From Janthinobacterium sp. 67 (lineage in GTDB: Bacteria > Pseudomonadota > Gammaproteobacteria > Burkholderiales > Burkholderiaceae_D): a DNA stretch of 64,000 bases. Both the position numbers and the translations under genes were made by a program. Shown piece after piece: positions 17,230-25,963 of the stretch. Position 1 is the stretch's first letter, and each line of letters starts with the position of its first letter. The stretch covers positions 5,828,001-5,892,000 of the forward strand of contig NZ_PGES01000001.1 of assembly GCF_002797895.1 (NCBI RefSeq). The letters run 5' to 3'. The notes below the pieces were generated by a model. The model was not told the DNA's origin, made no database searches, and saw only the letters and a list, made by a program, of their open reading frames with translations.

Positions 17230-18212
17230 GGTCGTGCAATCCCTTCGTCGCTTGAGAGTTGAGTCAATGTGGTAGTGGGCAGGTGCGCGGGCGCCGCGTC
17301 GGCCGCATGGCGGATGCCGAACAGGCGCGCCTGCTCGATGATGCGCAAGGCCCAGCTGCTGTGCGTGGCCACTTCGCACATCGATTCCTGCATGCGGAAC
17401 ACGGCCGGGCTGTCCGGGTCGATGATGCGCAGCGCCAGTTCGATGTCGGACTGCGCCACCTGGTAGTGGCGCTCGATCTGCGGCACCTGGTCCGGGTGGA
17501 TGGCCGTCTTGGCGATCATGCCGTGTGCCATGTCCTGCGCCACTTCCACGTCGAGCCACCCGCCCTGCGACAGGTGCTCGAAGACGGGCGCCGTCAGCTG
17601 GAAGCCGTGCGGCTTGAAGGTGGTGACCAGGCGGCCGATGACCTGGCCCAGCGGCGTCTGGTAAATGGTGCCGCTGGTGGGGCGGCGCAGTCCCAGCAGG
17701 GCCAGCAGATCATTGCCGCCGATGCGCAGGGCCAGGATGCGGCGCCGCACTTCCGGCGCCGACAGCTCGATGCGGAACTGCTTCATTTCCTCGTCGTCGA
17801 ACACTTCCGCCGTTTCCAGCGTCGGCATGAGCCAGTGGTGCGTGTGGCGCACCAGCTCGAAATACGCGCTGAAATTGCTGCGCGTGGATTTCGGCAGCAC
17901 GAAGCCGCTCAATTTGTCGGCGCCGGGCATGGCCAGCACGCGCGCCAGCACTTCGAGATTGCGCACGCGCACGAAGCGCAAGGTATCCGAGTCGTCGCCC
18001 ATGTTTTGCAGCGCCAGCGACAGGTTGAACAGCGCGTAACTGAGGTCGCGTTCCGCGATGGCGTCTTCGGTGCAAAGAATGACCGAACGCAGATGGCTGA
18101 ATTTGTCGCCATTGGCGATCGCCAGCAAGTCCTTGTGCGTGGTCGGCACATACATGGAGGCGCCCAGCGCCGCCTTATGTTCGCTTTGTGGGTGTAGGGA
18201 GTTGTTATCCAT
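17226..18212 (-). CDS. HpcH/HpaI (CitE-like) aldolase/lyase of Ter operon
   Basis: A 328-residue TIM-barrel protein of the citrate-lyase-beta-like family. VPTTHKDLLAIANG, SVILCTEDAI (a metal/substrate loop), FVRVRN and LPKSTR follow the barrel order. Further on are METLETAEVF-type and LRIGGNDLL, and GMIAKTAIHPDQV near the end carries the typical KxxIHP motif. In Ter loci this enzyme is one of the predicted biosynthetic steps for an uncharacterised nucleoside-like metabolite (Anantharaman, Iyer and Aravind 2012). It starts inside the StiP gene end with an eight-base overlap (ATGGATAA) and ends overlapping terA by four bases. Confidence 0.88.
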   Translation of the reverse strand: MDNNSLHPQSEHKAALGASMYVPTTHKDLLAIANGDKFSHLRSVILCTEDAIAERDLSYALFNLSLALQNMGDDSDTLRFVRVRNLEVLARVLAMPGADKLSGFVLPKSTRSNFSAYFELVRHTHHWLMPTLETAEVFDDEEMKQFRIELSAPEVRRRILALRIGGNDLLALLGLRRPTSGTIYQTPLGQVIGRLVTTFKPHGFQLTAPVFEHLSQGGWLDVEVAQDMAHGMIAKTAIHPDQVPQIERHYQVAQSDIELALRIIDPDSPAVFRMQESMCEVATHSSWALRIIEQARLFGIRHAADAAPAHLPTTTLTQLSSDEGIARP

Positions 18213-19311
18213 CGACTGCGCTCCTGATAAGGGCGACCGCCTGGTAAGGCAGCGCCGGTTCTACTGTGACGGGTATGGCTTTTTCCTGCGCCAGAAGCAG
18301 CAAATGTGCCACGTCCGGCGCATTCGTGTCGCGCACGATCAGGCGCTCGGGCACGCGGCGCAGCAGCACGCGCGTCGCTTCACCGATGCCCGGCTTGATC
18401 AGGTTGATGTCGCTGATGCCGTATGCCTGCTGCGCGGCGGCCATGTAGGCTTGCGAGCGGGCCGCCATCGCCGGCGCATCGCTCGCTTCGGCCAGCGGCA
18501 CGCCGCTGCTGGCGGCAATGGCCATGGCGTCGGCCACCAGGCCGTCGGCGAAAGCGCGCGACTGGTCGTGCTGCTCGAACTGCGCGTAGTACACGCAGCC
18601 GTGGAAGTCGTCGGGACCGATGGCATCATTGAGCACGGAGCGGCTCACCAGGCCCGAGACGGTGGCGTTCAGGATGCTCGACGGGATCAGGTAGTCGCTG
18701 GCCGAGGCGGCGCAGGCGGCCGTGCCGGCCAGGTCGGACAGCACGAACAGGCCGCCGTCGATGGCCGTGCCATGCGCGGCATTGAAGTCGTTGACGGTCT
18801 GGCGCAGTTCGCGCGAGATCACGCCCTTGCCCGTCCAGCCGTCGACGAAGACGAGGGAAGCGTCGCCATGGCCCTGTGCCAGGATGTGCCGCAGGGCGTT
18901 CGCATCGATGCCGCGGTCGCGGATGATGGAGACGGAATAGTGGCTGCAGTCGCGCTGGAACACCTGGCGCAGCAAGTGGCCCAGGATCACGCCCACGGGC
19001 GTGCCGGCGCGCGCCAGCGATACCAAGGTGATGGGCCCGGTGCGACGCGCCGCGATCAGGGCGGCCAGGCGCAGGCAGTCGCGCGCCATCTGCAGGCGAT
19101 TGGCCGCAAACGCGCTCTGGAACAACGCCAGGTAGGCGGGCGAGGGCAAGGATTCCGGCGACAGCATTTCGCTGTAGTGGCGCTGGCCAGACTGGATCAG
19201 ACGCTCTTTTTCGGCCAGGTCGAGGATGGGCTCGAGCGCCATCGGCGTGAGCAGGAACTCCACGTCTTCCTGGCGGTAGCTGCCGCTGAAATGCTGCGTG
19301 CCTTCGGTCAT
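18205..19311 (-). CDS. StiP-family protein with C-terminal PELOTA domain (Ter operon)
   Basis: A 368-residue protein. The N-terminal two thirds open with GSYRQEDVEFLLTP and contain LVSLARAGTPVGVILGHLL and LVFVDGWTGKGVISRELR; these are the signatures of the StiP family, described both as a stress-induced cysteine protease and as a phosphoribosyltransferase-like fold. The last ~80 residues (RERLIVRDTN-like block, VPERLIVRDTNAPDVAHLLL) look like the PELOTA RNA-binding domain often fused to it in Ter loci. The start at 19311 overlaps the HAD gene by ATGA; the stop overlaps the CitE-like gene. Biochemical activity is not settled, so no symbol is given. Confidence 0.85.
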   Translation of the reverse strand: MTEGTQHFSGSYRQEDVEFLLTPMALEPILDLAEKERLIQSGQRHYSEMLSPESLPSPAYLALFQSAFAANRLQMARDCLRLAALIAARRTGPITLVSLARAGTPVGVILGHLLRQVFQRDCSHYSVSIIRDRGIDANALRHILAQGHGDASLVFVDGWTGKGVISRELRQTVNDFNAAHGTAIDGGLFVLSDLAGTAACAASASDYLIPSSILNATVSGLVSRSVLNDAIGPDDFHGCVYYAQFEQHDQSRAFADGLVADAMAIAASSGVPLAEASDAPAMAARSQAYMAAAQQAYGISDINLIKPGIGEATRVLLRRVPERLIVRDTNAPDVAHLLLLAQEKAIPVTVEPALPYQAVALIRSAVDG

Positions 19312-20060
19312 AGCGCCGCCACCGTGAGTGCCGCCAGCTGGGTACCGTTGGGGATGATGGCGTAGTCGCAGGCAGCCATGAAGCGCGCGTCCGAACGGCT
19401 GTCGCCCATGCCGAAGCTGACGATGGGGCCGTGTTCGGCTTCCAGTTCCGCGCGCAGGTAGGCCACGGCGCGCGCCTTGTTCAAGGTCTTCGGCAGCACG
19501 GCCAGGTTGTTGCCGTTGCGGTGGATGAAGTAGTCGGAACCTTCCGCCGCGATCCACTGCCGCAGCACCTGCTCTTCGATGTCGGCCAGGCGCTCGCCGC
19601 GCGCTTCATGGTCCTTGACGACGATGTAGAACGGCGTGTCGTAATCCTCGATCAGGCGCGCGCGCGAAGGCATGCCCGTCCTGGTCTGGAAATCGTCGAT
19701 GATGCGCATCGCGTCCCGCAGGCCGGGCAAGGCCGTCTGCATGTCGTTCTGCATCAGGGCCAGCCAGCCAGCGTCGAGCGCACCACCCGGCTGCAGCACG
19801 ATGCCGCCGTAATCGAGCACGCTGTAGCTGGTAAACGGCAGGTCGACGCGGCGGAAGGCGTCGCCATTTCTCGCCGTGGCGGGTATCAGGGTCATGCCGC
19901 TTTGCGCGAACTCGAAGAAGGCGCGCTGGCGCGCCGTCGTAAACGAGCAGGCGTCGCCATTTTTCAAATAGGCGGCCGCTTGCAGGTCGGTCTCGCCCGG
20001 GCATTTTTTCGGGGTCTGGAACAGTGTGTCGTCCAGGTCAACAAACAGGAATTTCTTCAA
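19308..20060 (-). CDS. HAD-family phosphatase of Ter operon
   Basis: A 250-residue Cof/sucrose-phosphatase-like HAD hydrolase. Motif I is DLDDT at residues 8-12, motif II is PATARN, and motif IV is GMGDSRSD with the metal-binding Asp residues. The segment between motifs II and IV (about 85-190) is a C2 cap that would set substrate range. In Ter operons the HAD enzyme is predicted to dephosphorylate the pathway intermediate. The first 23 bases overlap the phosphoribosyltransferase gene end, and the stop overlaps the StiP gene start by ATGA. Cytoplasmic. Confidence 0.9.
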   Translation of the reverse strand: MKKFLFVDLDDTLFQTPKKCPGETDLQAAAYLKNGDACSFTTARQRAFFEFAQSGMTLIPATARNGDAFRRVDLPFTSYSVLDYGGIVLQPGGALDAGWLALMQNDMQTALPGLRDAMRIIDDFQTRTGMPSRARLIEDYDTPFYIVVKDHEARGERLADIEEQVLRQWIAAEGSDYFIHRNGNNLAVLPKTLNKARAVAYLRAELEAEHGPIVSFGMGDSRSDARFMAACDYAIIPNGTQLAALTVAAL

Positions 20061-21195
20061 TTGTGGTCTCTGACTGAAAGTGGAACAGGCGGCCGTTCAA
20101 CTGGCCGGCGAGTTGCATGAGGGCCGGGCTGGCCGGGGTTTCATGGCAGATGAAAACGTGCTGGTACTGGCCAGGCGCCACGTTGTACAGGTAATTGGCG
20201 ATGCCTTCGCCGTAGTTGTCGTCGCAGTGGACGATGTGGCCGACGGAGCCCCATGACAAAATCGGCGAGCGCGTGGTCGATTGCACCACGACGTTCTTGC
20301 CCAGCGCTTCGAGTTCGCGCGCCAGCAGGAACGACGGGTGCATGAATTCGCCCGTGCCCAGCACGAGCACGGAGTCGCCTGCGCCGATTTCCTGCGCCAG
20401 CCGCACGGCCAGGCCTTGCGGCGGCGTCAGGGCGCGTCCCACGCCGATGCGGCCGAACGCGGGACTGGCGCCCCGTTCCGCATTCGCCTCGAAGCGCTGC
20501 GCGCTGGCCGCCACGGGAGCCGGCGCAGCGCCGGCCTGGAAGGCATACTGGCCGGAGAGCGCCGCGCCTATGCTGGTGGGCAGGCCGAAACGCTCGCTCA
20601 AGCCCGCATTGGCGGCCTGGCCCATGAAGTTGGTGATCACGCCCAGGTGCAGCTTTTCCAGCTGCGGATAGCGCGCGCGGCACACTTGCACCAGGTTGGC
20701 GAAGGTGTTGCCGGTCGACGCTTCATCGTCGATCAGCACCAGGCTGCTGGCCGTGGAAAACAGGGCGCTGGCCGCGTCCGACAAATGCAAAAACTGGCGC
20801 GGCGCGTGGCTGTGCGATTCCTCGAATTCGAAGAAGGGCACCGTGCCCACGCGGTAGCGCGAGCTGTGCAAAAACAACGCTTTTCCGTTCGGGTTGGCGC
20901 GCAGCCACGCTTCGAACACGCCCTGGCCCAGGCCGACGGCCGTTTCCGCCATGGCGATGAAGACGACGGGACCGGGCAGGCTGGGAGGGATCTGCGCGGC
21001 CAGGTCGTCGTGGATGGTTTGCATGGCGCGCGGCGTGACGGGCCAGTGTTTGCCCAGCACTTTTGAAAGGAACAGGAAGCCGCGCTTGGCGTTGGCGCGC
21101 GCGGCAAAGCCGATCAGCCAGTCCAGCGGAAAGCGCGCCTCGTCCACTTTCAAGGTCAGCTCGCCCGTGGGCATCTGCTGCTTGACGAGGTTCAT
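20038..21195 (-). CDS. Phosphoribosyltransferase with TRSP domain (Ter operon)
   Basis: A 385-residue protein. The PRPP-binding loop VLIDDEASTGNT lies near residues 153-164 and is preceded by a type-I PRTase-like core containing VVFIAMAETAVGLGQGVFE. The C-terminal ~130 residues, including VLVLGTGEFMHPSFLLARELE and QSTTRSPI, match the TRSP domain found next to Ter-type PRTases. It probably attaches ribose-5-phosphate to an unknown base, the first committed step of the proposed nucleoside-like metabolite (family knowledge plus inference). The start overlaps the ATP-grasp stop by ATGA. An Ala-rich stretch near residues 222-235 joins the two domains. Confidence 0.9.
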   Translation of the reverse strand: MNLVKQQMPTGELTLKVDEARFPLDWLIGFAARANAKRGFLFLSKVLGKHWPVTPRAMQTIHDDLAAQIPPSLPGPVVFIAMAETAVGLGQGVFEAWLRANPNGKALFLHSSRYRVGTVPFFEFEESHSHAPRQFLHLSDAASALFSTASSLVLIDDEASTGNTFANLVQVCRARYPQLEKLHLGVITNFMGQAANAGLSERFGLPTSIGAALSGQYAFQAGAAPAPVAASAQRFEANAERGASPAFGRIGVGRALTPPQGLAVRLAQEIGAGDSVLVLGTGEFMHPSFLLARELEALGKNVVVQSTTRSPILSWGSVGHIVHCDDNYGEGIANYLYNVAPGQYQHVFICHETPASPALMQLAGQLNGRLFHFQSETTIEEIPVC

Positions 21196-22229
21196 GGCAG
21201 CTCCACGGCGTAGGCGGCTTCGCCCACGCGCATGCCTTCGGCGATGGCGGGCACGGCGAGCTTGTCAAAGCCCTGGTCGAAACCTGCCAGCGCCAGGTAG
21301 GGCAAATTCGGGCCGGCCGCGCAAGCCATGCCGATGCCGCCCGACATGCGCGGGTTGATCTCCAGCAGCGCCAGGCCGTTCGCGCCTTCGCGGAACTGGA
21401 TGTTGAAGACGCCATTCAGGCGGTAGTCGCGCGCCAGTTTCTCGCAGGCCGCCAGCAAGTCGGCGCGCAGCTCGATCAGCTGGCCGCTGCCGCCCCCGTG
21501 CAGCTTCTTGCGCGGCACGGCGCAAACGAGCGTGCCCTGGTCTGCCACGCAGTCGGCGCTGTATTCGTGGCCATCGAGGTATTCCATCAGCAGCAGGGTC
21601 TTGAACGATGCCATCTGCGCCAGGCCGTTGCGCAATTCCTGCGCATTGATCTGGTAGGCGGCGCCGGCCAGCAGCAGCTGGGCGCTGGTGCGCTCCTCAT
21701 CGAGAATGGCAAAGCCCAGGGCATACACGGATTCGGACGGCTTGATGCACAGCTTGCGATGCAGCGGGCGCAGCTCGGTGTAGGCGGCGTCGTATTCTGC
21801 AATGGTGGTCACGGCGCGGTAGTCGGCCGGGCGCGCCATCGGCAGATCGAGGCCGTCGCAGAAGCGCGCCTTGTCGTGCATCAGGGTCAGGGTCTCTTCG
21901 CTGGCCACGCTGAGCACGCGCGTGCCGATGGCGGCGAAGCGCGCGCTGGCGCTGCCGATCAGGCCCGCTTCCTTGCCGGGCCAGAAAATCGTGATGCCCC
22001 GCTCGCGGCAAAATTCCAGGCACCACTCGACATAATCGAGACCCGTGAGGCCTGACGGCTCGACCGCATATTCGTGGGCCGCCAAAAAGGCGGCAGCGTG
22101 CGCATTCGTATTGCTGCACACGATGTGATAGCGGGGCACGCCGTTTGTCGCGGCCATGTCGGCTTCGCGGATCAAACGCATGGCCGTGCCGACCGAGGAA
22201 AATGTTTTGTTGAACCAGACTCTTTGCAT
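21192..22229 (-). CDS. ATP-grasp ligase of Ter operon
   Basis: A 345-residue ATP-grasp enzyme. After an N-terminal Rossmann-like part (1-110), KLCIKPSESVYALGFAI forms the ATP-binding loop, LLMEYLDGHEYSADCV the hinge, and LLEINPRMSGGIGMA supplies the metal-binding Glu and Asn. Members form amide-like bonds between a carboxylate and an amine using ATP. In Ter loci it is part of the conserved biosynthetic core with PRTase, HAD, StiP and CitE-like proteins. A terminator-like hairpin lies only ~20 bases ahead of its start at 22229, and it may therefore be a control point. Confidence 0.9.
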   Translation of the reverse strand: MQRVWFNKTFSSVGTAMRLIREADMAATNGVPRYHIVCSNTNAHAAAFLAAHEYAVEPSGLTGLDYVEWCLEFCRERGITIFWPGKEAGLIGSASARFAAIGTRVLSVASEETLTLMHDKARFCDGLDLPMARPADYRAVTTIAEYDAAYTELRPLHRKLCIKPSESVYALGFAILDEERTSAQLLLAGAAYQINAQELRNGLAQMASFKTLLLMEYLDGHEYSADCVADQGTLVCAVPRKKLHGGGSGQLIELRADLLAACEKLARDYRLNGVFNIQFREGANGLALLEINPRMSGGIGMACAAGPNLPYLALAGFDQGFDKLAVPAIAEGMRVGEAAYAVELP

Positions 22230-22244
22230 GTACGGTGACCGGGT

Positions 22245-22275
22245 AAAAGAAAAGGCGCGCGCAGGTGCGCGCGCG
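22245..22275 (-). terminator. Terminator-like hairpin between AIM24 gene and ATP-grasp gene
   Basis: On the minus strand GCGCGCGCACCTGCGCGCGC folds into a GC-rich hairpin followed by CTTTTCTTTT. It sits inside the Ter gene series, immediately upstream of the ATP-grasp start, so it should stop most transcripts coming from AIM24 or act as an attenuator. Confidence 0.65.
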
Positions 22276-22323
22276 GGGAGTGTAGCTAGAAAAACTTAAC
22301 CTGGCCTTAGAAAAACGCCAGCC

Positions 22324-22352
22324 CAGACCTGCTGCGCATCGTGGACGGTTTT
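22324..22352 (-). repeat. Miniature copy of the AAAACCG...GCAGGT element, minus strand
   Basis: The minus strand reads AAAACCGTCCACGATGCG then CAGCAGGTCT, close to the miniature copy at 7341-7367 and to the ends of the long copies A and B. It lies just past the AIM24 stop. Confidence 0.45.
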
Positions 22353-22368
22353 GGCGGGCGTTTGGGGA

Positions 22369-23088
22369 TCAGCCGGCTTTGCCCGACGCCGTCCACTTCA
22401 GGAAGGCGTCGCGGTTGCGCGAGCAAATAAATACTTTGCCCGAGCCGGAAAAGCGCAGCACGATGCCTTCGCCGCTGGTGACGCTATTGACGATATTGCC
22501 GAGGAAACCGCCGATGCCGCCGCCACTGCCCGAGCCGCCGCCCGTGGTCACGGAAATCTCGTATTTCAGGCTGTTGTCCCAGCAGACCACGTGGGAATTG
22601 TCGATCACGACGTCCTTGCCCGGCTCGACGTCGAGCTGGAACATGGAGCCGAAGCCCGACACCACCACTTGCCCCGTGCCGGCCGTCTCCATGACGAAGA
22701 AGCCGCCCGACTGGGCGAACAGGGCGTTGCCGATGCTTTGCGTGCGCACCTTCATTTCCGTGCCCGAGGTGGCGGCGACAAAGGCGCCGTCGTTGAGCAG
22801 GTACTGGCGCGCGCCCACGTCGACCACTTCGATGGCGCCCGGCAGGGTGGGCGAGAGCAGGCAGTCGCCGCTGCCGCGCACCGCTTCGATATGCTGCTGG
22901 AAGAACGATTCGCCATTCGCGAAGCGGCGCATGATGGCGCTGCCCAGGCCGCCCGTCATCTTGCCCTTCAAGTCGAGCGCCGTCTCCATCATCACCATCG
23001 CATCGGATTCGCAATAGATGGTTTCACCCTGCTTCATGCTGACGTGCAGGAATGGATCGACGTCGCCCGTGACACTAAATACTGGCAT
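22369..23088 (-). CDS. AIM24 / TIGR00266 family protein
   Basis: A 239-residue protein of the AIM24 beta-helix family, usually a single-domain protein of unknown role. It contains VSMKQGETIYCESDAMVMME near the start, then GGLGSAIMRRFANGESFF, the family hallmark, and a Gly/Ser-rich loop (GGGSGSGGGIGGFLGN) near the C-terminus. No signal peptide. In Ter loci AIM24-like genes are recurrent companions of TerD, suggesting a part in the same membrane-associated complex (inference). Upstream lies structured element B and terD; downstream lie miniature element D and a terminator-like hairpin. Confidence 0.88.
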   Translation of the reverse strand: MPVFSVTGDVDPFLHVSMKQGETIYCESDAMVMMETALDLKGKMTGGLGSAIMRRFANGESFFQQHIEAVRGSGDCLLSPTLPGAIEVVDVGARQYLLNDGAFVAATSGTEMKVRTQSIGNALFAQSGGFFVMETAGTGQVVVSGFGSMFQLDVEPGKDVVIDNSHVVCWDNSLKYEISVTTGGGSGSGGGIGGFLGNIVNSVTSGEGIVLRFSGSGKVFICSRNRDAFLKWTASGKAG

Positions 23089-23164
23089 GATAAATCTCCA
23101 AAAAAAAGCCGCCTGATCTGTGCAGGCGGCAGTAATGATATGACATTAAGATAATTCACCTCGG

Positions 23165-23277
23165 AAAACCGTAGCGAGCAAGCTCGATTTCGGGTTAAGT
23201 CGCGCAGCTGTACGGAGGTACGGGACCGCCGAGGTAGCGAGCAACGCAGGCCCGAAAGTGAGCGGCGCAGCAGGTTT
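23165..23277 (+). repeat. Structured intergenic element, copy B
   Basis: It begins AAAACCGTAGCGAGC and ends GCGCAGCAGGTTTA, like copy A. TTTCGGG (23188-23194) pairs perfectly with CCCGAAA (23251-23257) and encloses CGGAGGT-ACGGG-ACCGCCG, an inner hairpin with one mismatch. It separates terD from the AIM24 gene. It is antisense to the operon when read from AAAACCG. Confidence 0.65.
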
Positions 23278-23289
23278 AACGAGCGTGAA

Positions 23290-23865
23290 TTAGGCGTTGA
23301 CGCCGAACGAACGTGCGAGGGGGCCCAGGCCGCCGTTGAAGCCCTGGCCGATGGCCTTGAACTTCCATTCGCCGTTGTAGCGGTAGATTTCGCCGAAGAT
23401 CATCGCCGTTTCCGTCGAGCTGTCTTCGGACAGGTCGTAGCGGGCGATTTCTTTTTCGCCTTCCGCGTTCAGGCAACGGATGAAGGCTTTCGAGACCATG
23501 CCGAAGTTCTGGCGGCGCGCATCGGCGTCGTGGATGGTGACGGTGATGCTGATGCGGTCGATGTCGTTTGGCACGCGGGTCAGGTCGATTTCGATGCGCT
23601 CATCGTCGCCTTCGCCTTCGCCCGTGGTGTTGTCGCCCGTGTGGACGACGGAGCCATCGGTCGACTTCAGGTTGTTGTAGAAGATGAAGTCAGAGTCGCC
23701 ACGGACTTTGCCGTCGCTTTTCAGGAGGAACGCGCTACCGTCAAGGTCGAAGGTGGCGCCGTCCGTCGAACGAGGATCCCAGCCGAGGCCGACGATGATC
23801 TTCTTCAGGTTCGGTGCTTCCTTGCTCAGGTTGACGTTGCCGCCTTTTTGCAAACTGATTGCCAT
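23290..23865 (-). CDS. terD: TerD-family calcium-binding stress protein
   Basis: A 191-residue TerD protein of standard length. It opens [20 protein letters not shown] and contains the acidic calcium-binding segments [17 protein letters not shown] and [19 protein letters not shown], ending with [33 protein letters not shown]. TerD domains bind calcium tightly and are thought to work at the inner face of the membrane with TerC. The start at 23865 has a strong AAAAGGAG site. Upstream is TerC, with a hairpin GGGGG-CGGAA-CCCCC at 23949-23963 between them; downstream is element B. No TerB or TerE/Z paralogue is present in the window. Confidence 0.95.
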   Translation of the reverse strand: MAISLQKGGNVNLSKEAPNLKKIIVGLGWDPRSTDGATFDLDGSAFLLKSDGKVRGDSDFIFYNNLKSTDGSVVHTGDNTTGEGEGDDERIEIDLTRVPNDIDRISITVTIHDADARRQNFGMVSKAFIRCLNAEGEKEIARYDLSEDSSTETAMIFGEIYRYNGEWKFKAIGQGFNGGLGPLARSFGVNA

Positions 23866-23967
23866 GTGGTGCTCCTTTTCAGTAAATAACTCAAACATGC
23901 CTGCATGGGATGAGCGCGCATGGCGCTCGTGCCATTACTCTTTCAATTGGGGGCGGAACCCCCGATT

Positions 23968-25050
23968 TCAAGCTTGTGCCGCGTGCCGTTTGCGATAACG
24001 CAAGGATGACCACAGCGAGACCAGGATGAAAGCCACGCCCGACAGGCCCGTGAACCACTCCGGAATATGGTATTTGACGGACGCCAGCATGATCAGGGCG
24101 AGGATGCCGATCGCATAATGGGCACCGTGCTCGAGGTAGACGAATTCGTCCAGGGTACCCTTGTGCACGAGGAAGACCGTCATCGAACGCACGAACATGG
24201 CGCCGATGGCCAGGCCCAGCATGATGACGACGACGTCGTTGGTGATGGCGAAGGCGCCGATCACGCCGTCAAAGCTGAACGAGGCATCCAGCACTTCCAG
24301 GTACAGGAAGCCGCCGATACTGCCGCGTGCCACGCTTTTTACCAGGTCGCCATTGCCGTTGCGGGCTGGCGCGGCGCCTTCTTCTTCGTCATCCTGCAAG
24401 TCCGGTTCGCCTTCTTCCAGCAAGCCGCTGATCCAGTTCACGCCGATGTAGACGGCGATGCCGACGATGCCCGACGCGAGCACGCTGTATTTTTCATCGA
24501 CCGGCCCCATGGCCACGCAAGCGGCCACGGCGCCCATGGTGATCAGCACGGCCAGGCTTTCGGTGCCCAGCGCGTTGACTTTTTCCTCGGCCCAGCCCAG
24601 CCAGTGCAATTCCTTCTCGTCGTCGAACAGGAAGTTCAGGAAGACCAGCAGCAGGAAAGCGCCGCCGAAGGCCGCCACTTGCGCATGGTTGTCCGTCAGG
24701 TGCTTGGCATACACGTCCGGCGTCGTGGTGGCCATGGTCCACACGTCGACCAGGCTCAGGCCCGTGGCGACGGAAACGATGACGAGCGGGAACAGCAGCC
24801 GCATGCCGAAGACGGCCACGAGGATACCGACCGTCAAGAACAGTTTTTGCCAGAATTCATTCCAGTGGCGCAAGACCGAGGCGTTGACCACGGCATTGTC
24901 GAACGACAGCGACACTTCCATGATGCCCAGCACGCCCGTGATCCACAGCGCCTGGATCATGCCCGGCATGCCGCCATGGCTGTAACCCCACCAGCCCGAC
25001 ACCGCCATCAGGACAAAAGTGACTAAAAAGGAAATTCTGAAATGCCGCAT
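23968..25050 (-). CDS. terC: TerC/DUF475-family integral membrane protein
   Basis: A 360-residue membrane protein with about nine hydrophobic segments. The conserved acidic intramembrane motif occurs twice: MEVSLSFDNAVVNASVL near residues 44-60 and LEVLDASFSFDGVIGAFAI near 253-271. This is the TerC/DUF475 pattern, and such acidic pairs are thought to handle metal ions. A charged loop near residues 217-232 (EEGEPDLQDDEEEG) faces the cytoplasm, where TerD domains are expected to dock. It is the first gene of the minus-strand Ter series and is divergent from the YuiD-type gene. Confidence 0.9.
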   Translation of the reverse strand: MRHFRISFLVTFVLMAVSGWWGYSHGGMPGMIQALWITGVLGIMEVSLSFDNAVVNASVLRHWNEFWQKLFLTVGILVAVFGMRLLFPLVIVSVATGLSLVDVWTMATTTPDVYAKHLTDNHAQVAAFGGAFLLLVFLNFLFDDEKELHWLGWAEEKVNALGTESLAVLITMGAVAACVAMGPVDEKYSVLASGIVGIAVYIGVNWISGLLEEGEPDLQDDEEEGAAPARNGNGDLVKSVARGSIGGFLYLEVLDASFSFDGVIGAFAITNDVVVIMLGLAIGAMFVRSMTVFLVHKGTLDEFVYLEHGAHYAIGILALIMLASVKYHIPEWFTGLSGVAFILVSLWSSLRYRKRHAAQA

Positions 25051-25298
25051 GAGTACCCCGTTGCAAGTATGAAAGACGTTTGATTATCCGCGCCGCTGTG
25101 CGCGCCGCACTCAGTGTTGATATACGTCAATTGTTGTATATGCCATGATTTTATATGATCGCCGGCGGCGGCGGCGTTTTTATGGCCTGGCAATGGACAG
25201 TTCTGCTGGCGCGGCTGATCTGCGATAATTGCGGCGCGCCTGTCTGGCTGCCGCAGCCCCTGACACACTCTCGACATATATATAAGAAGGAATACCCC

Positions 25299-25724
25299 GT
25301 GGATATCGCTTACCTCGTCACGCCCCTGATCGCCTGGATCCTGGTCGGACCGATCAAATTCCTGATCAACAGTGCCCGCACGCGGCAATGGGCGTTCGGC
25401 CTGGTCGGCAATGGCGGTTTTCCCAGCAACCATAGCGCCGTCGTGTCCAGCATGGCAACGCTGATCGCCTTGCGCGAAGGCATCGGCCATCCCGCCTTCG
25501 GCGTGGCCGTGACCTTGGCCTTCATCGTCATCATCGACGCCAACAGCCTGCGCCAGCACGTGGGCAAGCAGGCTGCCGCCATCAACCGCCTGGCCAAGGA
25601 AGCGGGCAGCGCCGCGCACAAGACCTTGCGCGAGCGCATGGGCCACACGCTGGTGGAAATCGCCGGCGGCCTGTGCACGGGCGTGGCCATCGGTTTCCTG
25701 ATCAACACCGTGTTTGCCCGGTAG
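25299..25724 (+). CDS. YuiD/DUF212 divergent PAP2-family membrane protein
   Basis: A 141-residue membrane protein of the divergent PAP2 (YuiD) family. GNGGFPSNHSAVVSSMATLIALREG corresponds to the Ser-His part of the phosphatase site, and SLRQHVGKQAAAINRL supplies the second His. Three to four hydrophobic segments. The GTG at 25299 was chosen because AAGAAGGAA lies just upstream and the sequence before it is not protein-like. Lipid-phosphate or undecaprenyl-phosphate processing is possible, but activity is unproven for the family. It is divergent from terC and followed by a strong terminator. Confidence 0.88.
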   Translation: MDIAYLVTPLIAWILVGPIKFLINSARTRQWAFGLVGNGGFPSNHSAVVSSMATLIALREGIGHPAFGVAVTLAFIVIIDANSLRQHVGKQAAAINRLAKEAGSAAHKTLRERMGHTLVEIAGGLCTGVAIGFLINTVFAR

Positions 25725-25742
25725 GCGTCTTTCCCCTGCAAT

Positions 25743-25772
25743 GCAAAACCCCGCTTGAAGGCGGGGTTTTGC
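25743..25772 (+). terminator. Intrinsic terminator after YuiD-type gene
   Basis: GCAAAACCCCGC pairs perfectly with GCGGGGTTTTGC around TTGAAG. The T-run is inside the 3' arm and the stem is symmetrical, so it could work in both directions. Confidence 0.85.
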
Positions 25773-25963
25773 GTTTCAGGGCGTAAAAACTACGTTTCAT
25801 CCATTGAATAAAGCATTACAGGAAACGGCCGATTGACATGCCCGGATGCGCTCATGGATACTTTGGCGCTTGTGGTTTTAATAAAAATAAATGCTTGCTA
25901 TCGCCTGCAGCCTTATCCGGGCCGCCGGGACGGTCGTGGCGCTATCTATCCGGAGAAATACCC

